Shown here piece by piece: positions 10,646-23,889 of a stretch of 64,000 nt of DNA. Below the pieces are notes generated by a model, which saw nothing but the letters and a program-made list of their open reading frames with translations, did no database searches and was not told the origin of the DNA. Position numbers and translations under genes: made by a program. How positions within the stretch are numbered: the stretch's first letter is position 1; each line of letters begins with the position of its first letter. The stretch covers positions 96,765 through 160,764 of the forward strand of contig JTDE01021172.1 in NCBI GenBank assembly GCA_014338405.1. Direction: 5' to 3'. This DNA is from Paragonimus skrjabini miyazakii (Eukaryota > Platyhelminthes > Trematoda > Plagiorchiida > Troglotrematidae).

Positions 10646-11000
10646 ATCATCATCACCATCATCATCCTCATAGACAGTAACAGATCAGTGGTTCACACTG
10701 ATGCTTAACTGCCACACAACCACGAAGGAAAAAAAACTCTACGTAGGAAGAAGGAAAGAGACCTAACTACTAAAAATAGCTGCGTCTATATACAAACATA
10801 CAACATCAAGGCGCCTACGCCTTGTAAACAAACAACCGAGCTGTGAGTGAAAGTGAAGCGACAGAAACAGTATGTTCCAACATGGCAAATGCCCAACCAG
10901 ATTAGCTATAAGACCAAGCCGGAAGTTCAGAAATTTCCAATTCGGACTCAGTTGCCCCTGGACCATTTAGTGGACTCCATATGGCAAGCTGTCTATTAGT
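10641..11000 (-). mobile_element. RTE-type LINE 3' end with ATG tail
   Basis: On the minus strand the element ends with TGGCAGTTAAGCATCAGTGTG, ACCACTGATCTGTTACTGTC, TATGAGGATGATGATGGTGATG. This trinucleotide-tailed 3' terminus is shared with 54.2, 55.97, 50.15 and 9.93 kb. Upstream, 10760-10860 (AAGGCGCCTACGCC, CCGAGCTGTGAGTG) is shared with 56.1 kb, so it is 3' UTR of the same family. Simple-repeat tails instead of poly(A) are characteristic of RTE LINEs. The 5' boundary is approximate. Confidence 0.6.
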
Positions 11001-14000
11001 AATGACGTTACACAACAGAGTAAAACAGATCATGCGGATGTTGAGCTAGGGTACTACTAGCTAGTTCTGCAAGATAAACAGTCCATCAGTACTGCCATTT
11101 AACGTTAGGAAAAGAAGCTTTTCGCGACAATTAAATCCACTCTCGGAGCAGATTGTAGGCTGAAAAAAGCAACACAACACTTGGACAGAACCATATGTAT
11201 GCTTGAAGTTGCAATGATGTAAGATCACAGTCTGGGGATCAATGTTAATCGTGAAAAAAGTGAAGCGAATGAAACGGTGCTAAACATAGTCAGATGCTGA
11301 TTTAAAACGAAAATCATATTCATTTAAGGTGACAGCATCAAAGCAATTAGGAGCGAAGAAAAGCCCAATAACCGCTCCATAAAAACGTTTTTCTAAACAC
11401 ACCATTGAAGTGGTATAAACTCTCAAAAGCAAGGTAAAGATTAAAGATAAATAAATGGAGCACAAGAGAGAACAGGTTGAAAGATTTGTTGTTTAGGAAG
11501 ACTGAAAATGATGTCGAAAAATAAATACAAAATATATTGTATATAAAAAAGCCTTCTTTATGCTTATTGGTCACAGGTCATCTCTAGAGATCGATATCAA
11601 AAAGAGCGGACATCAATGAATATGGTATTTGTGTTATTACCTTGAGTTTGGGTTGAAGTGGTATGATTTAACTAATATTGGGTAACCACGTCAGGTAACT
11701 GGATCTCTGGTGTTGGATGAACTTCACAAACCCGTCTTGCAAAACTTGGTTTGCTTTCTGAATTTAGTGAGTCTTCACACAGGTATGTGGATGCCCCCAT
11801 GTTCGGGAAGACATCCGGAGATAGTGGTTCAAATAGACTACACTAACCAACAGCGTCGATGCGAGAATGATCAAAAAACTTATGTTATGACGAGCATATA
11901 GAATTGTTCCGTGAAAAAACCTTTTATGAACATAAACTTACTTGTAACGGATGTATACCAAAACCAACGTTGATCCATTCCGGATAGCTAAGAAGAAGGA
12001 CAAACAAACAGTGAGACAATGAACAAAGGTCAGGTAGTCATCAGTATCGATGATAACAGAAGACCACATCGATTTTCAAATAGATGGTTTGTGTCGTTTG
12101 TTTTGTTACATGATCTAACCAAAAATGAGCAACATACAAACGGTTATGGGAGCTGTGATATTATACAGATTAAAGTCTGAAAAATGTATTGCCGAGAACA
12201 AACAGCAAACATCCTAGTGAGACCAGGTTCAAAAGTAGGCTAAGTGGTTAGAGAACGGTGGCTAAAGTGACATCAGATGAACTGCGAAAAAATCGTGTGG
12301 GGTGCTCAAAAATGGCCTTGGTCATGTTGAACAATAGAACTGAAGTAGTTAATGGTAAACAGTATTCAGCCATTTTCAGTAGGATTTTCACATCTGACAA
12401 ACTGGTTGATTTTCGATTAAGTTTTCTCTAACCCTTGAAATAAAGTTGAAAACAGTTTAGTTCAATGTGCCTAACACAGGAAAATCTACTTTAAGATAAG
12501 CTCTGTTGTTTTTGCATTCAGAACGGAGTCCGCTGTTGTAGCCGCAAATTTGAATAGAGAGATCATAAAACGTTATTTGCCCAATGTATCTCTTCAGCAC
12601 ATTCTGCCGCATCACATTAGGTACATACTATAGTCTTTGGGTTTATATAACAAAGTTCAGCGGACATTGTGAAGCCAAGTAACAAAATCTACAATTACAC
12701 AAACAAGTCTTCTGAACATTGCTATGTAAACCGACAGACTGCAGTGTATACCTGATCAGTCGCTCGGGATACTTTGTGGTAAAAAAAAACTTTTGTTGGC
12801 CTCTGTTCAAATGTGTTGCGCAATAACAGTTGTGTTTGCCACAAGTATCAAAATTGGAACCCAACAAACGGGCATAATTGGAGGTGTAATTTTCCATTAT
12901 AAGCAACCATTTAAAATGGAATGTATGGTGCATAAACGTGAACTTTTTCATATTAATCACACAGTATGTATCAGATCATTTTCAATTGCCTGTAAGCAAG
13001 ATGGTTCGACGTGGAGTTGGAAACATAACCCACCAAACTAGACACGCCTATAAAGCCCGAATACTAGTCATACACAGACCTGACTATGACTAACAAAATG
13101 AGGAACCGTTTACGTGGTCTTCGCATAGGACAGCATCATGTCCAGTGTTAAACCGAGCTGGCAAGTAATCAATGGTCTGTAGAAGCAACGATTGACAATG
13201 AGACAATCGGCACAAGCCTATTTTGCTGTGAAATATATTTCGACCAATTCTCTCCAGAAATAGTGACAGATCTGTGAGAAAAACCGGAAGTAAAACTAGT
13301 TCTATCTGGAAACTGTCATTTAAGGCTCAAATCAAAAGTGACGTTGTCAGGCTGCGTAGACAAAAACATGGACAAACAGTAATTTGGATGAATTGCGAAG
13401 CAGTGGGACAAAACGCATGCGTTATATCACTTTCCAACTCTTGTAGTCACAATCAGTAGAAACTGGTCACCCAGTGGACAAAATTAAAGGCACAATAAAA
13501 TTTTTATTACAGTGACTAATGCAAAACTACTGATGTACAAGAAAGTTCAAAAATTCAACTATTTAATGAGCAGTTGGAAGAAAACAAGCGAACAAGGCTA
13601 CAGGAAGATGACTGGCCAGAACATATGTGAGGGTAATTGAGATACGAGACGATAAATATAGTTGAGATGAGTAAAAATTCGTTCAACTACTTAAGAGTAG
13701 GAATAAACAGAACTGACTTGAAAGTATACAAGGAAGTGTAGCCTGGTCACCTGGATGAAATCCATGGCACTCAGTTCGTTTCCGTGGCTTATATATATAT
13801 ATATACATATTTATAATTTATCTATGTATACATTTAAAACAGGCACATACTAAGTAATGAACGGTTTATTGTGATGTCTTGAATTCATACTAAGATCCGT
13901 TGTCAAGCAAAGGAATGCATCGGAATTATACATACATATATGTACCAGATACATCTGTTTAGAAAACAGACAAGTGTCAGTTCCGCTGCATGCATGTGGA

Positions 14001-17000
14001 GTTATCAAGTCACCGGCTGTCAAAAACGGGCCGTCTCAAAATATAATCCGTACTAACTGACCAAGTTCTAAAATTTCATACGTGCCCAGACATGACTTTC
14101 TACAAAAGGTTGACACCACAACTGGAATAAGTTAACATATACCAACTGGGTTATCAAGTACTGTAGCTGCCTCATAAATGAGGTCTTTCTGTAACTGCGG
14201 AATCTGGTGGATAAATGGACTCCTCGTTCAACCATGTGCACGGTTAATCTCACGGTCAGTTTATAAGGATTGCACATAACTTCAAACAGACAGCTTTGTA
14301 GAACATGGTTTTAATAGAGACATGAAAGTCGCATGTTTGAAAAATAACTCTGCAACAGACGTATGAACTATAAGAGCATAGTTCACCTACAACATCGTTT
14401 CTTATAACTTCAGCATTTCTATGATCGAGATACACAGAATACAATGATCAGTTACAACTCAATAGTGTGAGTCATACATGCTTGAAATAAAGCCCGAAAG
14501 AAATTTCATTTGCTAGGTTTTTGGCAGCGTTCAAGTAATCAGCACAGAATAACTTTTTTCGCATTTCCGACATTAACTAAAATCCAACCAACAACAAAAT
14601 GTTTGACCATTTTATATGGTCCTACTTAACACGCTAAGCTCACCAGCGTACAGTTAAGAGGCAGCTGCTTTCGAAATCGTCCTAGAAATGAAACAGACAT
14701 CGTTAAACTGTTTTTTTTTTGTCACTAGATCAGTTCCCAAAAGAAGTGACTAGAATGTGAAATGCTACCCGGATGCTAGTTGAAATGTGGCCAACATTTC
14801 CTCGATCATGATAGTTTGAGATCAAGTCGTGTAATGTATGCAACCAGACTGAATAAGAATACAAAAATTGTAATCGTAAGAAAATGTGTGTACATGAATC
14901 TACTCACTGATTCAGGTGTAAAAATCCAGAAACGACTGAACAAAAACAGTATTTGGTATTATCATAAAAACTAAGCAGTTTGAGACTGTGGTATTTCGTA
15001 GCATGGCATGATCACAAAACTAAAAACAGACAAGCAGGAAAGTATCAGGACACAAAACCACCATATGAAATGATTACCCACTGTTATAGTCGAAAACTGT
15101 CTACTCAGATTAACAAGTACACGGTCTGAAGCAGAAAGTCAGGTATTCGATTCACAGAAGTTCATTCCGAACACAAGTTCCATTGGTTTTTTCTAGTTCA
15201 TTTTGACTAACCTAATGAGATGGAAACTAACACAATAAGATTATGATCGGCCAAGCGCACATGACCTATTTATCAATTGGTCAAACGAAAACGTGGTGGA
15301 GCACATACATTTTGTGTTGATAACACCCATCAACATCTGAATATGGAATGACAAACCAATGACCGTTTGGCGAAATATATTTTTCCTAAAGCTTGCTTCA
15401 TTTTTTTTATTCAAAACGGTAGAAACAGTAGTCGATTGCTAGTCTGAAATTGTTGTGGCAGATGACGGACAGTACATTAGCCAAACAACAGACAATCATT
15501 CATCAAGTTAGCTACAACCAAGTACTATTGAAGTAGTAAAATAAGCATGCTAACAAAGTGTTAAACATTTTGAAAGGACCACAAGATTAATTAGAACAGT
15601 TCGTGTTCAAAGTGGTATGCTGAATCATTCTCTAGTGTGTAGTAGGATTTACTATCAACAAAAGTTGTGCTCGTTTCTGGTTCCACTTGTACGTTGCTTA
15701 CGTACATTTGTGAAACTTCAATCTACAAAGTGGCTAACCTAAGGACTGCAATCAATATAAAGTTCTAGACAGTCTCACGTGTGTTTAACTGAGTTCGTGT
15801 CAGGTAGGCGTTTATGTCACATTATGATTCAATGGTTCATATACTTGTTCAGCTCTTAAAAGCAACCATCCCCATTCAGCATATACGGTGTGAACACTAA
15901 ACTAAAAACACCGACAACTCTTTTTATAGTTTAACATAAACTTTTACAGAGCTACATATAGGTTTAAAGGTGAATGTAATCAGCCGGATTGCTGCAACCA
16001 CCTACATTTATCAAGCTGAACATCATTCATCTCGTTGTTGATCTCTTCTTTTAGGTCTACAGTATCACTCCCGCATGCTCCGACATGGGCTCCCACTGGA
16101 CAGTGTGGTGACTACTTTGGAAAATACTCATGTACCCCAAGTGACCGACAAACCATGCAACAGGTGGGGGGGATAAAGCATAATCCTTAAGCAAATTCCG
16201 TAGTGTCCCGTTTACAGTCAGCCGCAAACTCGAACGATCTCATTAACAAGCATGCACTTCGGGATGGCTAAGCTACTGTGTCATTTGCCCTCCATATGTG
16301 GAGAGGCCTGTCACTTCGACAGTAAATGACAGTGACTTCAGAGGTAGATGTTTCTCACTTTTTCTCCTCTATTAATGGTTTCAAGTGCAAACAATCAGAA
16401 GGTGCGGTGGATCGAGTCATCATTCACTGAAATAGTGATGAGGAATATTTCGGAAGTAAAATGTCAAAGGAAAGGGAATACAAAAAAAGAGGTGAGATCA
16501 GATCCGATAAGAGAAACGTTATGAATGCAAGCATACAACTGGCTGCAAAACACGTCGCACGTCGTACAGCATTTCTAATAGATGCGCAATTACGAAGCCT
16601 CCAAATAAGCAGAAAATTTTAGTTAACGGAACAATCAGGGATTAGATGCGTTGTGACCACGTCGTTACCTGTCTACGTTGTAAGTTCATCCAACTAACAA
16701 TTAATAGGGTCTGGTGAAGTGAACACTAAGTCAGCGTACGGAGCACGTGACTCGACCATAGTAAGCAGTGTAATTTAATTGTTTGACCCGTTGATCGTGC
16801 CCGAAGCGCCTGAAAATGCACACTAGCGAACGGTCGTCATGCTGCTCACGTGATACCCAACTTAATGTATATTACTTGAAAAAAGATAACGGTGGTTAAA
16901 CATCGCAGGTCTATCCATGCCTTAATCCTGAACAGGTCAGGTTTTGTGATAGAGAGCAAGATGGATCATACACAGTCATTATGCACCTATCCTTTCAGCG

Positions 17001-20000
17001 ATAATTATCACAGGCTACGCAAGTTTTCAAAGGCAACAGTTACTTTGTTTTGCAGTAGTACCCCGACTGCATTGGTCGCAATATTGTATTGACTGAGAAA
17101 GTACGGTTTGGCACGTGTTCCTCAAGAGATTAAATATGGGCAATACAAACACAGATTTAAAAATACCTTCAAAAGCATTAGTGAGACAGAAAAAGACACT
17201 GGTTTTTATTATTTCGCCTGTGTTCAGATTTACAACTGCTTTATTGGCAAAACATATAAGACAATTGTTTCAATCCGTTTTCAATGCTTTTGTGAGGCTA
17301 CGGAGGTCACACAGGCGTCGTCGTTTGCTGACACACCAAACAAAATAGTCAGAAACGTTTCCAATAGAATTTTTAAATGGCAAATACGCGTCAGAAAGAT
17401 GTACGAATCTCGTACATTGACTTGAACCGTCTCACTAATCCTGAGTGATCAAAATCGGTAATAACGCCTTATGAGAGTCGGGTACTCGTTCCAGTGATCC
17501 AGTCAACGAGCGAGATTTCACGGTCGTGCAACACTTTCTGATAAACGTTATCAATGAATATCACCTATTCAACCAGATAGATCCCCAAGCAAGTGCTACT
17601 TTAAAACTAATTGGATGTTTGGGATTTTTAGCGGGTTATTAGTTACCAGTGCTGAAAACTTCTACAACGTCACAATTCTAACCTCTATTCGTTAATTAAA
17701 ATTTAAAAAAAAACCTCTCAATATGACTTCGTCACATACAGTGTCCTCACAATAGTTCGCTGTTTCTCAAACGCCATTGCAGAATTCACATTGAAGTTGA
17801 CAAAAGACAGCTTGCAAAGCGTTCGCCCGAAAGCAGATGGATTATCAACTGTAACTCCTAGAAGCAGTCGGCACTTTTTACTAGTTGTAGTAGATAATCC
17901 ACATGGATATCTAGCCGTTTCATGGCGTCTATATGATTTTTCTGTTTGCATTTAATACTTTTGAGACCTACCCTTTGGATGGCATCAATGTCCACAGTCC
18001 AATGACTTGCCAGAAATTATTCGGTTCAGGTCAAACCGACGATCATTTGTCCAAGCATAGCTATAAGAATTAACTCTGATCACGTAAGCGGGGTAGTATA
18101 TCGTTCTCAAACAAATGATAGCGTGACCCAATGCACATCGAGAAAGACAATTTATGTGATGACTGTGTGAAGAATTAACTAGGGCACTAAAATTGTGCAA
18201 TAAATCACCCCCAAACAAGTTGACACGGTACAACGTTCGATTCGTTACTAGTGCACTGAGCAATATTATCATAAGGCCGCTAGCAATAACATTAGTCACA
18301 AATTACTGCAGAAATAAGCAAAAGTATAAAACAGTGTATAGTATAAGTGTTTCTATTACCTATGGATGATTACACCAATATTCAGCAGAAAAGTCAACAC
18401 TAGGTGAACACTGAAAATAATGTCACTTTGAACACAATCGTTTTGAATAAAAACAACAAAAATGCTGTTTGCATTATATATGAAAGCAAAATATAAAGCT
18501 TTTTGCGTGCTATACGTTGAGAATTCCCAAACTATACTATCAAGTTTCTGTGATCTTTTGAAAGGAGCATGTCTCAACTTTTCTCTGTTTTGAAAACTTT
18601 GTCCGTTTCTCCGTATAATTTCAGCGCAATTATGTTCCGTCCATTATCTGCGGGATTTGAATTAAGGCTGCGTGCAGCTCCGTTGAAAAAGTTGTTAGTA
18701 TGATACATGGAAATCAGAACATGGAGAGATTGGACACATGTGTCCCACGACAACACTATATGGCAGTTTCCCCTTTTCAGCGATATCGTTCTGATTAGCA
18801 AGTTGACAGAAAGCATTTTTTGAAACAAACAAGTCTTATTAAAAATCGATTGGTTGAATTTTGTTTGAGCAGCCTTCATAGAAGGATTATGCGAAAAAGT
18901 GACACAAAACAGCAGGAACAAAAATTATACGGTCATGATAAAAATTCCGTTTTGTTATTAATCTGAAGCACTGGTCCAAAGTCAATTGGGTCAAACAGAC
19001 GTCTAGTGCCTACTGAAACGATTACACATCACCAGTGCAGTCTCCGAGTCGTTACGCTGACGAACTCATTGTTAGGTAACTAAGCTCCATCGGAGTCTTA
19101 TACTACATTCAGCTGCTTAGCTTTGCTACCACTGGGCGCTATGTGGACTGGTAGCAAACACATCAACAGACTAGGTGCACGTATTCAAATATCAAAACAT
19201 GTTTGCAAACACATGTTGTCTGTTCCTACGAGGTATTCGAAATTGGTGACAGGCCGTAAATAGGACGCAACAAAACGAATCCAGGATTTCTGGTTGCAAT
19301 AAAAACAACGTTTTTAAACGTACTAAGATAAAACCGTTTGAAGACTATAACTTTCTCAAACGGAATGCCTCAATTATCCCGCAAGCAATGTGATTTCGTT
19401 TCAACTCAACGACCTGGGGTCAGTTACTTCTCACGACTTGATAAGTGACCGGAGGCTGTGTAGCTCTTATCGCAGCCGGTCGTTCAACACATCACATTAC
19501 GAGGTTCCCTAAATCAAGTCTACTATGTGCTGAATGTCTTTATTGTCATATGCACGCTCACACAGTCACCGTTCCCTGTTCAATACTCAGTCGCACACAC
19601 GACTGGCAGCATCCGTTTCAGAACTAGCCCAAACTAAGAGAAGTCTGTGCATGACCGTCACCACAAATGAATTACCATGCATCATTTAGAGTCCCAGTCG
19701 AACACTCCGCTTCTGGTACGAATTCAATGAAATAAGACCAGGCGGAATGAGAGTAACGGTCTTAGTAGTTCAACCGATCAGATGACAGTAATGTGGAACC
19801 TTTGCCTCTTGGATAGAAAAACAGACTCAAATGGTCAAATCTAAATATCAAAATATCAAAAAGATAAGGCGGTAAAAAGTACAATATGGGTGTGAATATT
19901 AGTACATTCTATAGGTAGGAGTTGTAAGAAATGTACAAATAAACACATACACTGTAACATTCGCACACCCAGTAAAGTTCATGGTTCAATTCGATGTGAC

Positions 20001-20223
20001 TCAAACAAACAACAAACTACAACAGGAAGCGCTTGAAATCGAGACAAAACAACAACAAAGAAATCGAAGACATCGACACAATTCCTAACGATAAACATTT
20101 AAAATGAAATTTAGCTGTCATTGCGATAGTTACTGAGTACTCACGCCATCGGACTGTATCAATGAACTGATAACTTTGGGTGAGTGACTGAATTCAAATG
20201 AGACACTTCTCAGCTCTTAATAT
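11001..20223. other. Long stretch with no recognisable gene
   Basis: About 9 kb of AT-rich sequence in which I found no domain-bearing frame. The largest frames are 104-115 codons (12960-12643 minus, 17108-17425 plus, 18299-17985 and 18921-18574 minus). They look like chance: no motif, no strand bias, stops in the continuing frame. Around 15990-16070 the string AAGCTGAACATCATTCATC weakly resembles family C. A short AT repeat is listed separately. Confidence 0.5.
13789..13811. repeat. AT dinucleotide microsatellite
   Basis: Perfect AT alternation for about 16 bases followed by ATACATAT. Confidence 0.85.
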
Positions 20224-20330
20224 GGCTTGTAATTCATTTAGCACAGCATTTTCTTCGTCTGGACAAGCCGTTTCTGTTGTTAGTTCGAACCCAGCCGACA
20301 CCCAGATTTTTCGGGACCAAATCAATGCTA
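20224..20330 (+). repeat. tRNA-derived SINE, copy at 20.2 kb
   Basis: Starts with GGCTTGTAATTCATTTAGC, a decayed A-box region. At 20283-20293 it has the B-box-like AGTTCGAACCC, followed by CAGCCGACACCCAGATTTTTC, matching the head-to-body junction of the other SINE copies. It is more diverged than the copies at 2.0 and 49.5 kb. Confidence 0.55.
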
Positions 20331-20617
20331 GATTATCAAACCTGCCACATTGCTTATCACTAATACAACTTACCGATGATAATCCTTGGAAGTAAAACAG
20401 TTCGAACAAATATGCATATAACATAGCATACAACAGCGAATATTTTCACAAATGAAACTTGCTTGCCTGACAACAGGTCTTAGCCACTTTGGAACATTAC
20501 TTCTGTTGTTCCAGCTGCAACGCTTGCGATTTCTTGACTGAAGTCTTAAGTGCACGATGGTCCTGCACGTTTTCAGTTGGCGCGATTTCAGATGCCATCT
20601 AGAAGGCGGTAGCACCA

Positions 20618-20692
20618 ATGTACGGTTGTTTACCGAGCTTGGCATTTAGGATACAAATGTCTCACCATCAATCGAAGCGGCATCGACAAAGT
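20618..20692 (+). repeat. Foldback-repeat arm, copy at 20.6 kb
   Basis: ACCGAGCTTGGCATTTAGGA, ACAAATGTCTCACCATCAATC and GAAGCGGCATCGAC align with the left arm of the inverted repeat at 56657-56881. Only one arm is present, so the foldback has either lost half or the unit can exist singly. Confidence 0.6.
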
Positions 20693-21779
20693 GTAGAGAA
20701 TTGAATATATGAAGTAATGATCTGAATACCAAGCTGGACGAATAACCGTGCACTCAAACCATAAAACCGAGCCATCAAATCCAACGACTCCGAATAAGTT
20801 AACCCATTTTGCCCTCAAACATTTTTTTGGGCAGCCACCAAGGGTATCATACTGATTTACAACTATTTGTGCTGAATACAGTTCTAAACCTTGAAGATAT
20901 CATACACGTTGCTTTCTCGGCTAGATGCGATTCGACCAATTGATCAAAAAAGCTACTCAACTGAAGGCCATATGTGACTTTGCCACTAACAAGATAGATA
21001 TTGGCAACAAAAATAGCAAGTATGCGTCATAGAAAATGACCGAAATATCACCTGAAAATTTGTTCACACAATAGCATACGCTTTGAACAGGAACCTAACG
21101 CCACGTAATTGTCTCTTAAAGGAAAGAGAGACATTCAGTATTGATATTTTCTCTTAATGTGCACCAGATTTTCAGGTTATATGTATGGACCTTCCACTTC
21201 GAAAATGATTAGAGAGAAACTACACAAAGCTTGTGTTGAGTGGACTGGGCGATCATTCAACCCGTTCATTTCAGGCAACCCTTTGCTAGTCCAGTAGAGC
21301 AATTTTGATAGTTCTCACATTTTTGAAAGTGGAGTCGATCATATTTTGTTTCGAAACGTCGGAACAAACAGTTTTAAACAATCTATTAGTGAAGTTTAGA
21401 AAACGATGAGGTAATAAGCAAATACTACTTAAGCACTGAGCGTCTTTTCTCGAATGTCAATTATGCAAAATGCCATAAATAACAAAATAGGCTTTTGACA
21501 GCAACACCGTGAAAGATTCACTTGACGGCAATTGAATGTGAACTTTTTCCAAATCATATTCGTTGAGGACTTCCAAACATATCACTTTTGTGCAAAGATC
21601 TTACACATTTTTCTCGTGGTACACCTGAATGCCATTAGCGCGGTTAATTTGTCTGGTTACGAGTGGGTCACCTCGTAAGCGTCTCACCGATAACAAATTG
21701 CCCGCGTCGATACCGCACAACATTCACTGTTATTTTGACAGGATTAGGGTTTTGATAAAACACAACAAACCTCCCGGAA
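20693..21779. other. No recognisable feature
   Basis: AT-rich, no ORF with recognisable motif, no repeat partner noticed. Confidence 0.5.
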
Positions 21780-22019
21780 TGTTGGTTCACTTGCAAAGCA
21801 AGCCTCAAATAGCTCGAGTGGTCAGCGTTCGACGACCTTCTGATCCAGCTGGTGAGTAAAGCCATTGTATGCATATGCTTTCAAATCGCCCGACGTGATC
21901 GTTGCAATCAGACCTAATGAGTTGGCTAGACCACAATACTAACCGTGTTGCTGTTTGTTTGGTTGGCAGACCAAGCTGTCGCTTGCGTGTGAGAACATGC
22001 ACGGAGGTATTTACAATGC
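21780..22019 (+). other. Possible pair of small exons (weak)
   Basis: Two splice-like blocks in a phase-compatible order. After AAATAG at about 21811 a frame reads LEWSAFDDLLIQL and ends at a strong donor (CTG then GTGAGT, about 21852). About 120 bp later a pyrimidine-rich acceptor (TTTGTTTGGTTGGCAG) opens a block reading TKLSLACENMHG, which ends at GGAG then GTATTT. Joined in phase 0 there is no stop. The blocks are short, the first acceptor lacks a good pyrimidine tract, and the opposite strand also offers a plausible exon (WIRRSSNADHSSYLRLALQV, 21858-21670). I do not recognise the protein. Confidence 0.15.
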
Positions 22020-22350
22020 TTCTGAAATGTTCTGTATATCCTGGTGAATGTACTGGTAACTGGATAGTAGATCAAATTAAAACACTTCAGTTGTTATGAC
22101 AAATATTCAGAGCTTGCGAGTTACATTAGGAGAGAATGAAAGCATTGCGGTAGAGTTCCATTGTTGCAGATGTTCAACTTAATCTCATCTACATACTTAT
22201 ATAAGCTTTCCGTTTGTCTGATCCATTGTTGCCGTTTCAACGATACAAGTTGGATGGATTTCTGTCTTTCTGGTTCATTGGTTGTTTGACTCGTTACACC
22301 TGTGGTTGACATGCCACCTTCGTCTACGGTGAGGCAAAAATCGATGCAGG

Positions 22351-22450
22351 NNNNNNNNNNNNNNNNNNNNNNNNNNNNNNNNNNNNNNNNNNNNNNNNNN
22401 NNNNNNNNNNNNNNNNNNNNNNNNNNNNNNNNNNNNNNNNNNNNNNNNNN
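22351..22450. other. Assembly gap of 100 N
   Basis: Exactly 100 undetermined bases, a placeholder gap. It lies just upstream of the Gypsy gag remnant, where a repetitive 5' LTR or leader would be expected to break assembly. Confidence 0.99.
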
Positions 22451-22589
22451 CGAGCGTTTGTACCAATCAACGTTGATCCCCATCAGTTCATCATTATCAT
22501 GTCATCCTTAATCGAGGAAGTTTAAAAGTTTATAAAGTAGCAGGACGAACGAATTGAAGCAACTCAGAGAGAAACTGATTGAAGTGATG

Positions 22590-22800
22590 GCAAGGAGAAT
22601 GATATTTCCACAGCAATTTCCACAGTGAAGTTAGTAGTTAACGAAGTCCAGGAGTTTAATCAAAAACCGAACAGCAAAATAACGCTTGAAGACTGGATTA
22701 GGCGTTGTGGGCATTTGTTCAAAAAGGATGCGACAACTTTGGTTGACGGTACCACATCACAACGAGTGTCCTCATATTTAGATGTAATACATGATTAAAA
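22590..22800 (+). pseudogene. Gypsy gag remnant
   Basis: One frame reads KLVVNEVQEFNQ, then KITLEDWIRRCGHLFKKDAT and TLVDGTTSQRVSS. This matches the trematode-type Gypsy gag core, in which an EF...TFEDWxRRYEDxFKxD block precedes a leucine-rich capsid helix. The N-terminal part is missing behind the gap, and no zinc knuckle was found downstream. It is separated from the pol remnant by the LTR-like block at 23162-23600. Confidence 0.5.
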
Positions 22801-23161
22801 CTACACAAACTAGTGGACGTGCAGGAACAATCAAGGAGAAAAAGCATAGTATGTAAGATAGAATGGGAAGAGTGATGTAGGCAAGAAATGTGGAAACAAA
22901 AACATTAGAACAGTGAATAAACCTACATCGGTATCAGCTGCGGACATTCTAATGTGTTTCATCGCAACCGAAGAAATGAGAAAAAACCAAGCTCAAAAGC
23001 GATACCACATTGATAGACATGAGAGAGTGAGGTGGACAATGTTCGTATTCAGCGGAAAAGCTGAAGTCTTTCAAACAACAACATTCTCAAAAAGAACGCC
23101 GAGTGTATCTGCGTATTGTAGGGGATGGAACTTTGTACGGATTTGCCTGTTTCTAACTAAA

Positions 23162-23600
23162 TGTTAGGGCGTCCACCCTGTTACCGTCCCAAGCCGCCTC
23201 CGTCGTGAGAAAGAAGAAAAACGATTGACTCAGTCCTAATTAGCAGAACTGTTCAAATCGGTCAAGACTTTTTATACCGCTATGCTCATTCGCGACCCCA
23301 ACTCTTCTTTTCGGTAACTTTTCTTTTTGATGTCTTGGGAATGTTCGGTCATTACGCCCCCTGTAAATACTTTGTAATTGTCGCTTTTGTCGCACACGTG
23401 TTGGGGCGGAACAAAGCGGTTTCCATTGTACGCGACTTTTGGTTTGTCTTGGGAGCAAATCGCGGGACAGTTGCGCTATTTTTGGAGACCGACGTTTTCC
23501 GTGTTAATTAGTACTTGGACGAGAATCCGATTTGTATCAAGCGCACCACTATATCGAGAACGAACTAGCGTATCATTTAGGAGGGTTTACAACACTAACA
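23162..23600 (+). repeat. LTR-like block (candidate solo LTR)
   Basis: A 439-bp segment begins TGTTAG and ends CTAACA, perfect 6-bp inverted ends with the canonical TG...CA. It is richer in GC than its surroundings and has a TATA-like TTTTTATACC at 23269 in a promoter-like place. A clean target duplication is not seen; the nearest direct repeat is CTAAAT just before the start and again at 23604-23611. It sits between gag and pol of the Gypsy element, so it is probably an insertion by another LTR element that recombined to a solo LTR. Confidence 0.4.
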
Positions 23601-23889
23601 CATCCTAAATAGATGGAAAGTCTGGGCGTAAATAGAGCCACCACTGACAACCATCCATATCCAGGCGTTTTCCATAACCGACGAGGATGCCCTTCCTATG
23701 TTTTCTTCCTATCATCCGATGGTGGCAGCTCAGGGGACGGAAAATATGTAGATGTCTCCATGAAACAAAAGTAGGCTTGCAAGAAGGCAGCATCTGACAT
23801 TAAATTTACCTCAGAGAAAAAATCGGACCGTTTACGCACTAATCGGGGAACACTTCAGAAACGCAAATTGAACATACAAGACTGAGATT
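23601..23889. other. Region between LTR-like block and Gypsy pol
   Basis: No recognisable protease motif. A DTGS-type sequence expected for a retroviral-like protease is not visible. Confidence 0.35.
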
